NCBI GenBank assembly: GCA_001910725.1
Contig: MJGA01000012.1
Location: 620,001-684,000 of the forward strand
Origin: Phanerodontia chrysosporium
Lineage: Eukaryota > Basidiomycota > Agaricomycetes > Polyporales > Phanerochaetaceae
Direction of reading: 5' to 3'
Length of the DNA: 64,000 nucleotides
The position numbers and the translations under genes are program-made. Shown here one piece after another: positions 33,654 through 46,445 of the stretch. Each line of letters begins with the position of its first letter. Position 1 is the first letter of the stretch. The notes under the pieces were generated by a model. The model saw only the letters and a list, made by a program, of their open reading frames with translations, was not told the DNA's origin and made no database searches.

Positions 33654-36600
33654 ATGATAGCGACGCAGGTTGAACAAGTGGCCAGCAAGACTTTCGACTA
33701 TGTCATCGTCGGTTAGTATTCTTTCCAGATAAGTACACGTGAGCATATGCTAAGGATACGGACACCGTATAGGTGGTGGCACAGCGGGCCTTACCTTGGC
33801 TGCTCGCCTCACTGAAGACCCCGCGATATCGGTATGCGTACTCGAGGCAGGGAACCCGAATTTGAACGACCCGATGATCAGTGCGTTCATCTCATATTCC
33901 TACGGAGACATGCTATTTTGACCGGCAAAATTAGTGGGCACGGCAGTGTATCTTGCTATTCTCGGAAATAAGCTATATGACTGGGGCCATCTGACTGTAT
34001 GCACTACTCTTGTGCTTCCCACCGATGGCAACTAATTCGTGACTTAGACGAAGCAAAAGCTTTCGATGGATAGAACGTTTCCACTCGCACGGTACGTCTG
34101 GGCTCCCAGCTCTAGCACTGCACTGTACTGACTCTAGACAGAGGAAGAGGCCTTGGAGGCTCTTCCGCCATCAACTTCATGCTCTGGACACACCCTCCGG
34201 CCCACGAAATTGATGGTACGCGCATTGGTCGCAGAGAAGCTGCCATCTGATTTGTGTCAGATCTCGAACGTCTGGGAAATCCGGGTTGGAACTGGGAGAC
34301 TTACAAGAAGTATAAGCCGAAAGTAGAGAAGTGAGTCCTCCTCATGTAGGTATCGCGCCTACTAAACTATCTTTGCCCAGATTCACGGAGCCGCGCCACG
34401 TACTGAAGGAGAAGTACGGCTTGGGATTCAACGCCGGTGACGTAGGGTCCGATGGTAGGTTCAGAGATCTTCTTGACTCTCTTCTTCTCACTGCTTCTAG
34501 GTGCCCTCGAGCTATGCTATCCACGGACCATAAGCGATATTGATAAGTATGTAAGGGAGGTCAGCGTTATCTACTTCGGCTGAGGGACCAGTTTTAACGC
34601 GAGGCAATAGACGTTCTACAACGCAGGAGTAACCCCTGCACCGCGCCCGGTAAGCCTGTGCGATCCCATATTTATTCCTTCTGCTAATACGTGGCCAGTA
34701 TAACGGCGATGTGAGTCTTCCCCAGTTGTTCCGCGCCGGAGTGAATCTCAAGGTCGCATGTTCCGTAGCCCACAGGTCATCTCATGGCTTTGAATATCCA
34801 TCACCCCACGACGTCCACTCGCTCGTACGCAGTTACGGTACGTCATCCCTCGTCTTTCATGCGTCCTCCCGCTTATGATCCGTCGAAGGGATACCTCGAG
34901 CCTAGCCAAAACAGAGCGAATCTGACAGTTTTCTGCAATGCTCTCGTCAGTAGGATCGTTTCGCAGAATATAATTGACGGTCAGGTTGAGGCGACTGGGG
35001 TGGAATTCATACACGAGGATAAGACGTACAACGTCCATGTAAAGAAAGAGGTCGTTCTGGCAGCGGGGTATACTTTTTTGATCGCATGCTCCTCAAAGCG
35101 GGACTGACGTATTTATGTCAGAGCGCTGAAGTCTCCGCAAGTGCTCGAGCTTTCTGGCATCGGGCGTCGAGACGTCCTCGAGAAGGCAGGCGTTCCGGTG
35201 CGGGTCGAACTGGACGGCGTTGGTGAGAACTTGCAGGAACATCTAATGGAACACATGAACTTCAGTAAGGCGTGCATTAATGTACCACTGCCCTCGAAAC
35301 TGATCGCAACTCCGCCCTTATCAGAGCTCAAGGATGGGTATGACTTCTTGACTTTCGACTGCATCCGGACTCCTGAGGGGCTAGCGGAGCAAATGAAGCT
35401 TTTGTATGTTTTCTACTTGTCTGATATATCGGTATCTCCCTCATGTTCAAGTCCGACAGTAAAGCAGGCGATGACAGCGCTCTGTCTATGGGGATGCTCA
35501 ACCTGGTGTTTCTCCCCCTCGACAAAGTCTCCGACCGCGCTCAAGAGCTCTATGAAAAGGCCGCACGGATGGTGCGGGAAATAGAGGAACAAGGCGCTCC
35601 CGATGGATTGTTGGCGCAGTACAAGATCCAGCTCGAACGTTTGCGTCCCGGTAGCGAGAGGGCCGGCCCCGGCAACGAGATGATTTGCATTCAGTGTCTC
35701 AGCGGCGGACGTGAGTGCTCGCGGTCTTTTGTGCCTGTCCAGCAGTCCTGAAGAGCCCGTCCAGCCAAGCCGGAGCCTGGCAAGAAGTATGTCAGTATTG
35801 CAGTCGTGCTGAACCATCCGTTCTCTCGCGGTAGCATCGTGCGTGTCTCTATGCAGCTTACTTGCGACAACGAAACTCATGCGTTTTAGCATATTACTTC
35901 GAGCGACGCTACGAAGGAACCCGAGATCGATCCGCAGTACTTCCAAAGGGACATCGGTCAGGCCCCGCTACGACTTCTGTCACAGTTCCTATTGACATGA
36001 GACACAGACCTCGACCTCGTCGTGGAGACCGTCAAGAAAGCCCGGAAGATCTGCATGGAGACGGCGCCGTTGAAGGACATGATAGGTTTGTCTACCACGT
36101 CTTCAAGGCCTGTCTGGGTGCTGATCAGTCACTATGTCAGAGCAAGAGCTCAAGCCCGGGCCCGATGTACAAACCGATGAGCAGATCCGCGGTAAGTCTG
36201 GGTCTGGTGTTTCAATTGTCTTGCTCTGATCCTAGCCTGCAGACCATGTGAGAAAGACAGTCGGTACATCCTGGCGTAAGTACAGCAGTGTTCAACATTC
36301 AAAGACGCAGGCGCTTACCCGACGACTTCAGACACCTGCGGGACTTGCGCCATGCTTCCAAAGGCCGACGGCGGTGTCGTCGACCCTGACCTTAAGGTAC
36401 GGCATGCAAGATATGACTATTATTTCGGGTCTGAAGGGATACGCAGGTGTACGGAACGACGAATATCAGGGTCGTCGACTTGTCGGTTGTGCCGTTGCAC
36501 TTCGCTTCTCATCCGCAAGGTAGGTGACCTCTACTCGGCAAAGTTCTCGTTTCGATGCTCACTAGATATTGCAGCTCCCGTATACACGATTGCTGAGAGA

Positions 36601-36685
36601 GGTATGATCTTGTACACTAGAGTGGAGAAAACATACGCTGATTGGTTTTCCCGCAGCGGCTGATATTATCCTGGGAAAGGCTTAG
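33654..36685 (+). CDS. GMC family FAD-dependent oxidoreductase
   Basis: Flavoenzyme of the glucose-methanol-choline family (alcohol or aryl-alcohol oxidase/dehydrogenase type); the exact substrate is unknown. It is broken by well over ten introns. Readable blocks in order: FAD-binding N terminus FDYVIVGGGTAGLTLAARL with VCVLEAG; signature 1 GRGLGGSSAINFM near 34150-34185; ALKSPQVLELSGIGRRD (signature 2) near 35125-35175; a substrate-domain block with ALSMGMLNLVFLPLDKV; catalytic-site text HTCGTCAMLPKADGG near 36330-36370; and the C-terminal VYGTTNIRVVDLSVVPLHFA ending AERAADIILGKA. Both active-site regions are present. The junction near 35405-35450 does not keep phase with the intron I can see (CTTTT|GTATGT), so a missing base is possible there. 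No signal peptide, so probably intracellular. Confidence 0.8.
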
Positions 36686-37080
36686 GATCGATAGCTGACT
36701 GCCGCGACTGAGAAACTATGAGGAACAAGGCACCTGCTGATTGGATATGTAATATATTGTTTACTAGTGGTAGAACTGTGTTTTGTGCATCTTGATCACA
36801 GTACAGTTTCTGAGTGCGATGTCAATTGAAGCATCCTGTACTTGAACAGTTCCCAAAAAGGGACACACACTTGGTGATAAGCGCCAGAACCAGGTGAGGC
36901 TTTGTCACGGTCAGACTCACCAAACGACATCTCGCTGGAGGCGATATTCGTGAGGTCTAGATACTGTCTCTCTGCTTCCACAATATGACTTAATAACCCG
37001 ATTATAGCAGGGGATGTCGGGTCACTGAACCACTGGTGTTGTCACCCGCAAACATCACGACGCGTCGGCGAAAACTTGTT
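36686..37080. other. Intergenic
   Basis: AT-rich spacer between the GMC gene and F-box gene 2; nothing else seen. Confidence 0.5.
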
Positions 37081-38421
37081 ATGGGCCGTTGCAACCTCAT
37101 CAACGCGCTTCTCCCACCGGAGGTGTTCGACCTCATTTACGCTACCCTTCGCGTTGAGGACCCCCTGAAGGACGCGCTATTTGCGGCGTCTCTGGTCTGT
37201 CGATCATGGAGGGAACAAACCCTTCGACACCGCTTCCATTCTCTTTGCCTCAAGGTACACGAGGACGGGTCGGTCAGACCCCCGACGACGGGCGACGCGG
37301 CCCCCTTCGGTTTGAGGAATTTGAGGATATGGTCATTGTAAACACCGTCAAAGGCCTCGTCCGAGCCCTCAGTCTGAATTTCGTCTCGGGCGGCATCAGC
37401 CACGCTTTTTTGCACTTCGTCGACGTCTTTCCTGCGGTTCATTCCCTGAAACTGATGGGAGCGTTCCGCAACACGGCGTACAACTATGCAAAGCCTTCTC
37501 CCTGCATCTCTTTCGACAGTCTCACTGTCCACGGTATGCAGTCGCCGTATGGACCGGATGGCCAGCACAACGTCAAGTCTCTCTGCTCTGTGTTATCGCA
37601 ATTCTCCTCTGTCCGGGAACTCAGTATTGTCGGCCTGTACGGCCTGCTCATGGCGGAGGATCCCACGTGGTCGACCGTCGCCCTGCCCTCGGTCTCATCG
37701 CTCACGCTGGTGGAAACATCAACCATCGGTCTGACGGCTGTCCTTATCAGACAGCTGGCGCAGTCTGGGGCTCTACGTCACATTGATCTCCTCGCATATC
37801 ACGGAGAGGCGCTCGACGATGGCGTTACGCTCGCGAAAACGCTTCCATCGCCCCCGGACCACATCAGCGTCTCCGTGACTGGCTGGGGGCTGGCAGACGA
37901 TGAAGATACCGCCGGTATGTATCTGATGGTGGGGTCCGAGTCAGTTTTGACACGCTTCTGTAGGGCCGCGACCAGACCTGTCTGGTATACCTGCTATCCG
38001 ACGACTCTCGATTGCAGTCGAACTGGAAATCGCGAAAGTCGGAGCGGACAGTATTGACGACTGGCAGCAACGCCTCAACAGCATTACGTGGACGCGTGCC
38101 CTGAAGACTCTCCGCTCGCTGGATACATCCTGCCGGCTCACTAGAGTCGACCTTCGTCTTGCGTCGGCAGACCACGAGTCTTCCGATGGGTTTCTACCTC
38201 GCATGCACGTCGCGTTATGCCAAGAGTGTTCCGCCCGCACGAAATTTGAAGATGTCCTAGTGCAGCTAGCCCGACAGCGAGACCTTCAAGTTGTATGCGT
38301 ATCGTTATACTGCATGCCACCGACAGACGGAGAGCCTATTTCCGACTGGTATATCTCTCCTGGCGAGCATCTCGAAACGATGTTCCCCGCTCTGAGCGGA
38401 ACAGGCATCATGCGTGTATAG
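37081..38421 (+). CDS. F-box-like/LRR protein 2, one apparent frameshift
   Basis: ATG at 37081. The N terminus has the F-box-like pattern LLPPEVFDLIYATLR ... LFAASLVCRSWREQTLRHRFHSLCLKV, close to the pattern in F-box genes 4 and 5. After about residue 75 the frame must drop one base near 37312 to continue into RFEEFEDMVIVNTVKGLVRA and a long leucine-rich body. A further intron begins at about 37916 (GTATGT) and ends at about 38018, leading to VELEIAKVGADSIDDWQQRL and the stop at 38421. Probable SCF adaptor by family; target unknown. Confidence 0.6.
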
Positions 38422-40054
38422 AGGACCCTGGATATCGCGCATGTTCTTGTTACCTCTCCATGCGGACTCGTTATAGGACTCGGATGCACTATCTAGGCCA
38501 ATGCTGATAGCCCATGAAAAGGTTCAGGAATAGAGTCGCGAGGGATATGGAATTGCCATCCATGTCCGAGTCAAGCAAGTTCTACGAGGGTCAGGCCCCG
38601 GTCACCGTACAATACACCCTTGCTGTCGACGCTCTACAGCCGTAGTAGACACATCTCTTCGGTTTCTGGGACGCCATAACCTGCCGGTCATTGAATCAGC
38701 AGCGTACGGCTTGGCTTATTTTTCGCATTTGTCATCTCCCCGGCTGTTTCAGTGTGGCCAGGACGGTCGGGCTAGAGGGTATGGTTCCGCAGAAGGTGTT
38801 AGCCTCCGTTACCAACATTGCTTTTAGGCTGCGACAGATGCCGGTGGCGTCTTCATAAACACGAGGTGGATGGCGAATCTCCTCCCATGTTCCTTCCGCG
38901 TCTGCGGCGGCAGCGGAGGAATTTGTGACGCTGACGCGAAAGATGGCGTGCGGCATAGTGGCCCAACTCGGTAGACACCGGACTGTAGATCGCTTAGTGT
39001 CCCAGCACGGGTTGCGCAAATCGAAAATCGGATGGCTCACCTCAGGTAGCGCACTGCTACACCATGCAATGGCGCCATCGTCAATAGTCAGTGCTGACGG
39101 CGAGCGCGCTCAAGCTGCGGCAGGCCATGAGGTCTGCCTCCGTCATTAGTCCGTCTAATCCCCATAAACACAGTCCTTACGAGAACGGTGGGCAACAGCG
39201 CATTAGGTGCCCGACACAGCACCGAGGCTTGTCGGCCGAGCTTGGTCGCGGCTATCGTTATCGCAAGTGGGGCGGATCGCCCTGTGTATGTTGGGCTGGG
39301 AGAAGCTGCTCTGTAAGCTGTGCGCCCCTGGACAAAGCTACTCGCCTCGTGTAAGGCGCATGTTGGGCTCTGCGGACGGCCGTAAAGCTGATGGATCTAT
39401 CTGTGAAGCTGCCCGTGCAAAGCGGTGACGTATAACAAACTTATTTAGGGACGTACTGAGTGGGATTGCATTGACATTCTCGGGTCCCCGAGCAGGCCGG
39501 CGACCGGCCTGCAGCAGGAGGGCCGGGGAGCAGCGAGCGAAACGCAGAGAGCGAGTAAGCTTGTTGTATTGCTCGAGGGGATTGACCGTTGGAGTTGAGT
39601 AGTCTAATTTACTGAATAGCCATGTGATGTCAGGCTCATCAGCAGAAAACGGGCGACTGAATGACCGCGTGCCGTGCCCACGACGTGGTGCGAAAGTCAG
39701 GGCTGGCCCGTCCAGAAAGGGCAGGGATTGTGGTACGAGGCGTGGTGGTGCTCGCTCCGTCGGTCGCCATCGTCGTTGGCAAAGACATGGAGCGCGCGGG
39801 GCGACACCTGCCTCGTTTGGGCACCGGTGATCCGTTTCGGCGGTTTTCGTTCCGTCACGATCGCCGTCAAGTCTCCGAGCTTACGAGAAATTGTGGGGAG
39901 ATGAGTCGAGAGGCGCGGTCCAGATAACGACCGCCAGTCCATCTTTCTTCTCGACCACCATCTCCCTTTCTCCTATAAACCCTCTAGACAGGAACACCGA
40001 CGTTCTTTTACGCCCCATAGACGTTCCTCACCCCTACGACAGCAACGAACGACC
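38422..40054. other. Intergenic
   Basis: About 1.6 kb. An open frame on the minus strand (38732-39040) shows some coding-like text but no ATG. Otherwise nothing is recognised. Confidence 0.4.
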
Positions 40055-41317
40055 ATGGAGACACCACACATCAAGTGAGTCGCCAATCCTTGTCATCATT
40101 GACCACCGCATTGACCACCGTTGTTCCTAGCACTTTGCCCCAGGAGGTCACAGACTCCATCATAGACTACCTCGCCGACGACCGCGACTCGCTCAAGGTC
40201 TGCGCGTTGGTCCAGCGGTCCTGGCTGCCGCGTGCTAGACATCACCTCCACCGCAACGTCGTGCTCGACTGCAGCGAGAGAAAGGTGCCGTCTGGCAACT
40301 ACTACTCTACCGGCGCCGCCAAATACGTCCGCTCGCTCAAAGTCATCGCGCCGCCATCGCCGCCCGTGCCGGGAGTCCGCACCGACGCCAGGGCCCGCGC
40401 CGTCTGGAAGATCATCCCGCGGTTCACGGAGCTGCACGACCTCACGCTCGTCTTCAGCAACTGGGCGGGCGCACCGCGGGCCTGGGAGTGGCTGCGTCCG
40501 GCGGCGCAGCACGTCCGCCAGCTGAACCTCGTCTTCGCGTCCTTCCGGCACGCAGCCGACTTCTTCGACTTCGTCGCCATGTTCCCCGAGCTCGAGGCCC
40601 TCTCCCTGACAGACATCACCTTCGGCACCGCCACCCTCACTGCGCTCCCGGTGGCCCCGCCCGCGGGCCTGCGCGCGCTCACCGTCCGCGGCCACCTCGT
40701 GCCGCCCGACGTCACCCGTGCGTTCGCGCTCTGGCTCTGCCGCCTGCCGCGCCCCGCGGTGCCTGCGTTCGGCGTGCAGTGGGAGGTGCCGCAGCCGGGG
40801 TGCCTCGTGCCGGTCGTCGACGGGCTCGGGCCGCGGCTCGCGCACCTCGCGCTCCCACTCTGGTCCGCGCGCTCTGTCCCCAGTGGTAAGCACCGTCGAT
40901 CCCTACTCCGCGCCCGCCCCGCACACTAACGCCTACTCCCCGCCTAACAGATGCGCTCAGGACCGCGCTGCACTCCGTCGCGTTCACCATCGCCGCGCCC
41001 GAGCTCGCCGCGGACGACCTCGCGGAGGCCCTCGCGTTCCTCGCGCGCATCCGCACGAGCGAGCTCCGCACCGTCGTGCTCGACGTCCGCGCGACGGCGC
41101 CGCTCGCCGTCGTGAGCACGCAGGCGCTGCAGGCCCTCGACGACGCGCTCTTCGGGCGTGCGCCGCACCCGCGCTTTGCGGCGCTCGAGAGGTCGTGTTC
41201 CGCGTCCCGTCGAGCGCCGCGCGCGCCAGCGGGCTCGCCGAGCAGCTCCGCAGGGACCTCGCGCGCGCGGAGCAACGCGGCGCGCTCGTGCTCGATGTCG
41301 TCGAGGACGCGGCATGA
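40055..41317 (+). CDS. F-box protein 3, one apparent frameshift
   Basis: Exons are 40055-40074, 40131 to about 40885, then from about 40951 to 41317. The 20-nt first exon gives METPHI and splices into NTLPQEVTDSIIDYLADDRD ... VCALVQRSWLPRARHHLHRN, a typical N-terminal F-box. A leucine-rich body follows (ELHDLTLVFSNWAG, LEALSLTDITFG). In the last exon one base is missing near 41192 (ALE-EVVFRVPSS), after which the frame runs to RGALVLDVVEDAA and the stop. The family role is substrate recruitment to SCF ligases. GC-rich codon use, as in the phosphatase gene downstream. Confidence 0.65.
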
Positions 41318-44300
41318 GCGCACTGCCGTTGATGCCCGCATGGGTGGCGGCGGGTGGCCGCTATCGTTCCGCGTTCGCACGCGGCTCTGTGGACCGCATT
41401 GGGGAAGACGGTTCCCATCGTGCTGATGGCAGATGTATCGCGTTCTCGTTCATGCATGGTTGCTATCCCACCATCGTAGATCTTCTCACGACCAGTATCT
41501 TTGGCACCTAGATAGAGTGCAGCTCCTTTTGCACATGCGCCGCGCGCTTTTGTCTGTTGTACTCCGCATTATAATCACGACGCGTCGTGTTTGTTCGCCT
41601 GGCAATATCATCGTGTACCGTACGCTACAGCTTATGTAATCTACTCGTCGCACCACTGTCCGGACGCGCCCTCGGGTGATATCGAGAGTCGGATGCCGTC
41701 GGGAGGGCTGTGACTCCTGGATAACGATGTCTTAGCAGTCGGAAGATGCAGGAGAGCGCGTGAAGTCTGACGGTCGCGCCATGAGGCCTTCCAGGAGGTC
41801 GCCTCGTCCCGGAACGCGTCCTCTGTCAACGCCCCGTGTTCGTCCGCACCATTTCACCGCTACCCATTCGCCATCGCGACGCGCCAGGAAGGCCCCCTCA
41901 TTAACCGGACGAGCCGCCGCCCATCCAGGCTTGCCGTCCCTCCCGGCTCGCAGCACAGAGACCCGGAAACAAGGGCACACCCAACCCTCAGCCTGAACGC
42001 CGCGCCAGCAGCGTTCAGCCACCGTCCCGAGCAGCTCTGCCCCAGCGGGGCCGACAGCGCGCCGGGGCGCCGCGGTCTGGGTGCATGGCCCGGGCCTGCG
42101 GCTGCGGCTGCCTGGCAGGGGGGGCGTGGAGGCTCTGGGCGCGGGCAGGCAGGGGGGCGACACCTGGCGATGTGCGGGCCAGCCAGAGCGCTGCGCGTTG
42201 TTGGGGTCGCCTGTTTGCGTGTGTTTGCTGTGCGACGCCGTGTCCTCCCTCGTCTGTGCGCACGCGCGCGCGCGCGGCGAAGGCTGCCCGCCGTCGCTGC
42301 AACCGCCGCCCCTCGTCGCGGACGCTGGGCGCGCGCGAGCTGGCGCGGCGCGAGGGACCGCCAACGGTGGTGCGGTGTCGGGGCAGGTCGCGACGCACAG
42401 AAGCGTCCCGAAAGCCTTGACGAACTTGCCGTGGTTGCCCACAAGCGGGCACGATGCGATGTCCCCCCCCCCCCGAACGGCGCGGCCCTCAGGACGAGAA
42501 ACGCGTTTTGCGCCCGGCCGCAGAAGCGTCCAGGTGTGGCTCCCACGCCTCCCGGCGGACTCAGGGGCGCACTGTCATTGGATTCGCATGTGTGGCGCCG
42601 CGTCATACGTGGCGTCATGATCGCCGCTGGCGCGGCTCCCGGCGCAGCACACCTCGCAGTTGGCGAGGGGGGGCCTGGCAGCGTACGCGCGCCAACGCTT
42701 TGCATGTGTGCGCACCGTACCCGCGTTTGCAAATGTGGAGGCTGTTTGTATTTGCAACGCTGCCCGGCGCAGATCGCGCGCCACGACGGCGGCGAGTCTG
42801 GTGGCCGCAGGCAGGGGCCCCCGTTCCCGTCAGGGGGAGCGCCGCGCTCGCCGTCCGTTGCGACGCGAGCCCCCCCCCCCCCCCCCCCCTGAGCCCAGCC
42901 GTGGCGCGCGCGGCTGAGACACCGCCAGACCTGCGTCTGGCAAAACGCGCCGGAGCGTGTCTCAGCCGCGCCATCCAGGGGCATCCGGGGCCCGCGGGGT
43001 GCCCCGGAGGATGCGCAGGCTTTATCGTGGTGCGGCGCGGGGGACGCTGTGTGGTCGGTGGGGGACGCGAGGTTGTGCGACCTTTCGCGAATGGGCGATG
43101 TGTTGCGCGCCGTTGCGGTACGCCCGTGTGGCAGGACGATAGTGATGGTTTCGATGACACTCGGATGATGTGGCCAGACGTGCGATTGGCTGCTCTGCTG
43201 GCAGCTGCAGGTGCACGCCTTCGGTGTCCTCGCGGCATAACCGGCATTCAAACTACCCGCGCGTGTGCTCCAAGCATCACAAATTTACAGCCCGACTGGA
43301 GTGCACCCAGCCCGCCCATACGCACCTCGACGCGCTGTTGCGACCGGTCGGTGTGTTTGCACACAGACCCCCGCGGCGGCGACGGGTACGTGGCGTGCGA
43401 ATCCGGCGGAGAGACATCGGGGCCAGGACATCCAAAGGCCAGCTGACGCCTGGTTGTGGAGGAGTCGCCAGGTGGATGGCGCGCATTCTCGCGGGGCCGG
43501 ACGAAGGATAGAGTTGGAGGCTCCTGGCGAACGTGAATCAGGGTGGCCGTCAGCAGAGGACGATGCCTGCCGGCGTGGTGTGAGCCTTCAAAGGATGTAC
43601 AGCTCGGCGGGGCCCGCGGGATGTCTGCGCAGTCTCCGGGCGCAGGAGGGCCGTCTACGCGGGCAAGAGAACCTAGCCAAGAACTGCGCACCCATGACAC
43701 CCATTCGCATGCGCCCTGCAGTACGCCGAACAGACCTTGTCGCCACATCGGCAACGCGCGGCGTCACGCGCCGTTGGCACGCACCTCTCACAGTCATCTG
43801 GGGCCCCCGCGCCTCTCCCGTCCTAGCCATCTGATCGCTATATAGCCTGGTCCGTCGCGACGCGTGATAGCAGTGGAGCCGCACATGCCGATGGCCTGAA
43901 GACAAGCTCAAGCTTCACGCTTTAGGCTTCAGAGCTCTGCCGGCACAAGCGGCGACTGCAGCGAGGCGCAGGACGGTCATTGCGCGGGAGGGGGGCCTTG
44001 GAACACTGCTGGCGCACACAGAAAAACCCTCTGTGCGGCCACAATCTCCGCACGCCACGAGTCGCATGCGAGGGCGCGGCGCACGAAAAGCGTCTCCGGG
44101 CGTCATGCGCCTCCGCGGGCGTCAGCGGCGCAGCTCGCAGGATCCGCCCCGTCCCGGTGGTGCGCGCGCGGTGCCTGGGGCCAGAAGCCCTGCGTGTGCG
44201 CCACCCGCTGCGTCCGAGGTGCCGGCGGGTGCGCGGATGACATCAAGGGCGCGGGGCGCGGGCTGTCCAGCGAGCGTGCCGTGGAGCAGAAGCGCGTCGA

Positions 44301-46445
44301 AGCGGCGCGAGGGGATGGGTGCTGGTGCTGAGGGTGCTGGGGCCAGACGGACGGTCGGTGGAGGCAGAGCCTCTCTCGCGAACACCCGCGGGAGAATAAT
44401 CGCTCGAGGCTGGGCGTGGACGTGGACGTGGCGTGCGAAAGGCGAGAGGACAGAAGGACAGTGGACGGCCGGCGCACGGGGATCGCCGCCTGCATAAGCG
44501 CGCGTGGCACGGACGCGAGGCCTGACGTGCCCTCACCGTTGTGGCGCCTGGGACGTCCGGCCTGCCTTCGCTCGTTGTGCTCGTTCCGGCGGCGTGCACA
44601 GTCGCCTCCGTCCACATGGAAGACGGCCATGCGTGTGATTGTCGGGGCTCGACCGCATTCGACAGGAGGTGGAATAATGCAGAGCCTTCATTGTGGCCCC
44701 CGGTTCGCGGGACGGGTCCGAGACAATAGATGGATATTGAGGACAATGATGGGCGGCGCCCTGGCGGGCGCGCGAGACGGCGCAGGGCCATGGCGACGGG
44801 GGCTGCACAGGGCTGATGCGGCGCCACACCAGCTCCGCGACGCCGCAGCTGGGCGACCTGAGCTGAGGTGCGGCCGTGCGCGTGAGTAGCGGATCCGTGT
44901 GTGCTGCGGGGCAGCGACGCGCGCGGGAGGTGCACTCGTCCGCCCCCCCCCGGCCTGACGAGGCACTGCGCGACGTGGCGCGCCGCGCCTGCGCCCGCTG
45001 CGCTAGGCCGCGCATGGACTAGCGTGGGGGCGCACGGAAGCAGTCTGGTGCTTGTCTTGCATCAGCAGGCCCCGTGCGCACGGCCTGTCTCGCCTCGCGA
45101 GATTGCGTTGGCGCGATGCGCGATCGCGCGTGATGGGCCCCGAGCGTGTGTGGGAAGAAACGTGTGCCCGTTGGGTGCCCGCTGTGCAGACAGGGGGCGC
45201 TGCGAAAGGCCTCTGGTGGAGACGCGAGGAAGGTGCCCTCTGGTGCGCGACGAGGTGCCTGGGGGCGAGGACGCTTCTGGTGCCGGCTGTCCCTGATGTG
45301 GGAGCACGACGGCAGCGATGATGTTCCCTGCGCGAGACTTGCGCCGCAGAACGGGCCGTTGCGTCCGCGCACGCCATATGCGACCCACGGCCGTCGTCGC
45401 GCTCGACATCGACGACGTGCGGGAGCGTGGGAAGGCGCGGCTGCCCCGCTCGTCCTCGATAAGCCCGGGATCTCGATGCGGGGCCATTTGGGGCAGGAGC
45501 CCGCCGCCAAGCGGAGGGATCGCGATCACGCTGCCATTGGCTGATGGGCCCACTGGTGCGGGTTGCAGCTGCCGCTTTCGGTGCGGCAAGTTGCCGCGCG
45601 CATCTGAGCCTCGGCGCCTGACCGGCCAGCGAAGGGGAGGATCCCAGTCTGGACTGTCCCTTCCGCCCTCCAAACTCTCTTTCCTGCGACGCATTCCCAC
45701 GCCTTCCAACGCCCGCTGCGACGACGACGAGTACGCCTAAACAAAAGAACAAGGGACCCACGACACCGACGACGACCGCGAGTGAGAGAGCACAAGGGCC
45801 TCGAACGCACTCGACGGAAACGTTTGACTTTTGGCGCCCCGGTCTGCACGCTTGTTTCTGACATCCTTGCCCGCGACCCACGTAACGACGACTCTCGACA
45901 CGACACCGACAACGACGACGACGACTGTACTTTGGAACGCAACGAAAACTTGCATTGTGAGCCCCTGCGACGCCAGACTCGAGGTGTGTGAAGCCATGGG
46001 CTATCGACGGAGGCGTCTGCTGACAGCACTGGCCCCTCTCCATTATCTTTTCCGCCGTCTCCCTCTATCTTGCTCTTGACCACCACCTCTGCACCTCCAA
46101 CTCCCACATTCCTGCGCATATATCCATCCGCCACGCCCGCCTGCATACCCACCCACGACGACCGTCGACCTCCGCCGCAGCCGCCAGACACCAGGGCGAT
46201 CCCGTGTCTGCATCACCGCCAATTCTACTGTATCAACAAGGACCTTTTCGACGCAACTGCCGATCGCCTCGTGCGTCCTTTCTGTCTCTCATCTTTCGTC
46301 CGGTGGCTCACATGTCTGTCCTTCTGTCTCGCCTCCCGCCTCCGCGCTTTGCGAACGCACCCGGTCTCGCTTCAGTGTCTCGCCCCCCCCCCCCCCCAAT
46401 CTTCATTAGAGCGTTAGACGACGATCCCGTGCGCGGAAGACGAGC
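41318..46445. other. 5.1-kb GC-rich stretch with no supported gene; poly(C) tracts
   Basis: Very high GC produces long open frames on both strands (for example 41860-43251 minus, 42454-43446 plus), but they overlap each other, lack splice structure and show no motif. The plus strand holds C runs at 42463-42474, 42870-42889, 44943-44951 and 46383-46397, the last about 50 nt before the phosphatase ATG. From about 45700 the sequence becomes pyrimidine-rich, as in a fungal promoter or 5' UTR. Confidence 0.5.
42870..42889 (+). repeat. Poly(C) tract, 20 nt
   Basis: The longest of five plus-strand C runs between 42.4 and 47.7 kb. Confidence 0.8.

Noticed and set aside
38732..39040. Minus-strand open frame of 102 codons with protein-like text
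   Set aside because: It has no ATG at its start, no splice partner and no recognised homology; it may be a gene remnant but cannot be supported.
41860..43251. 463-codon open frame on the minus strand
   Set aside because: It overlaps equally long plus-strand frames, contains no motif or intron pattern, and lies in very GC-rich DNA where stops are rare.
42170..43446. Plus-strand open frames of 240 and 330 codons
   Set aside because: They run through poly(C) tracts, overlap the minus-strand frame and have low-complexity Arg/Pro/Ala composition.
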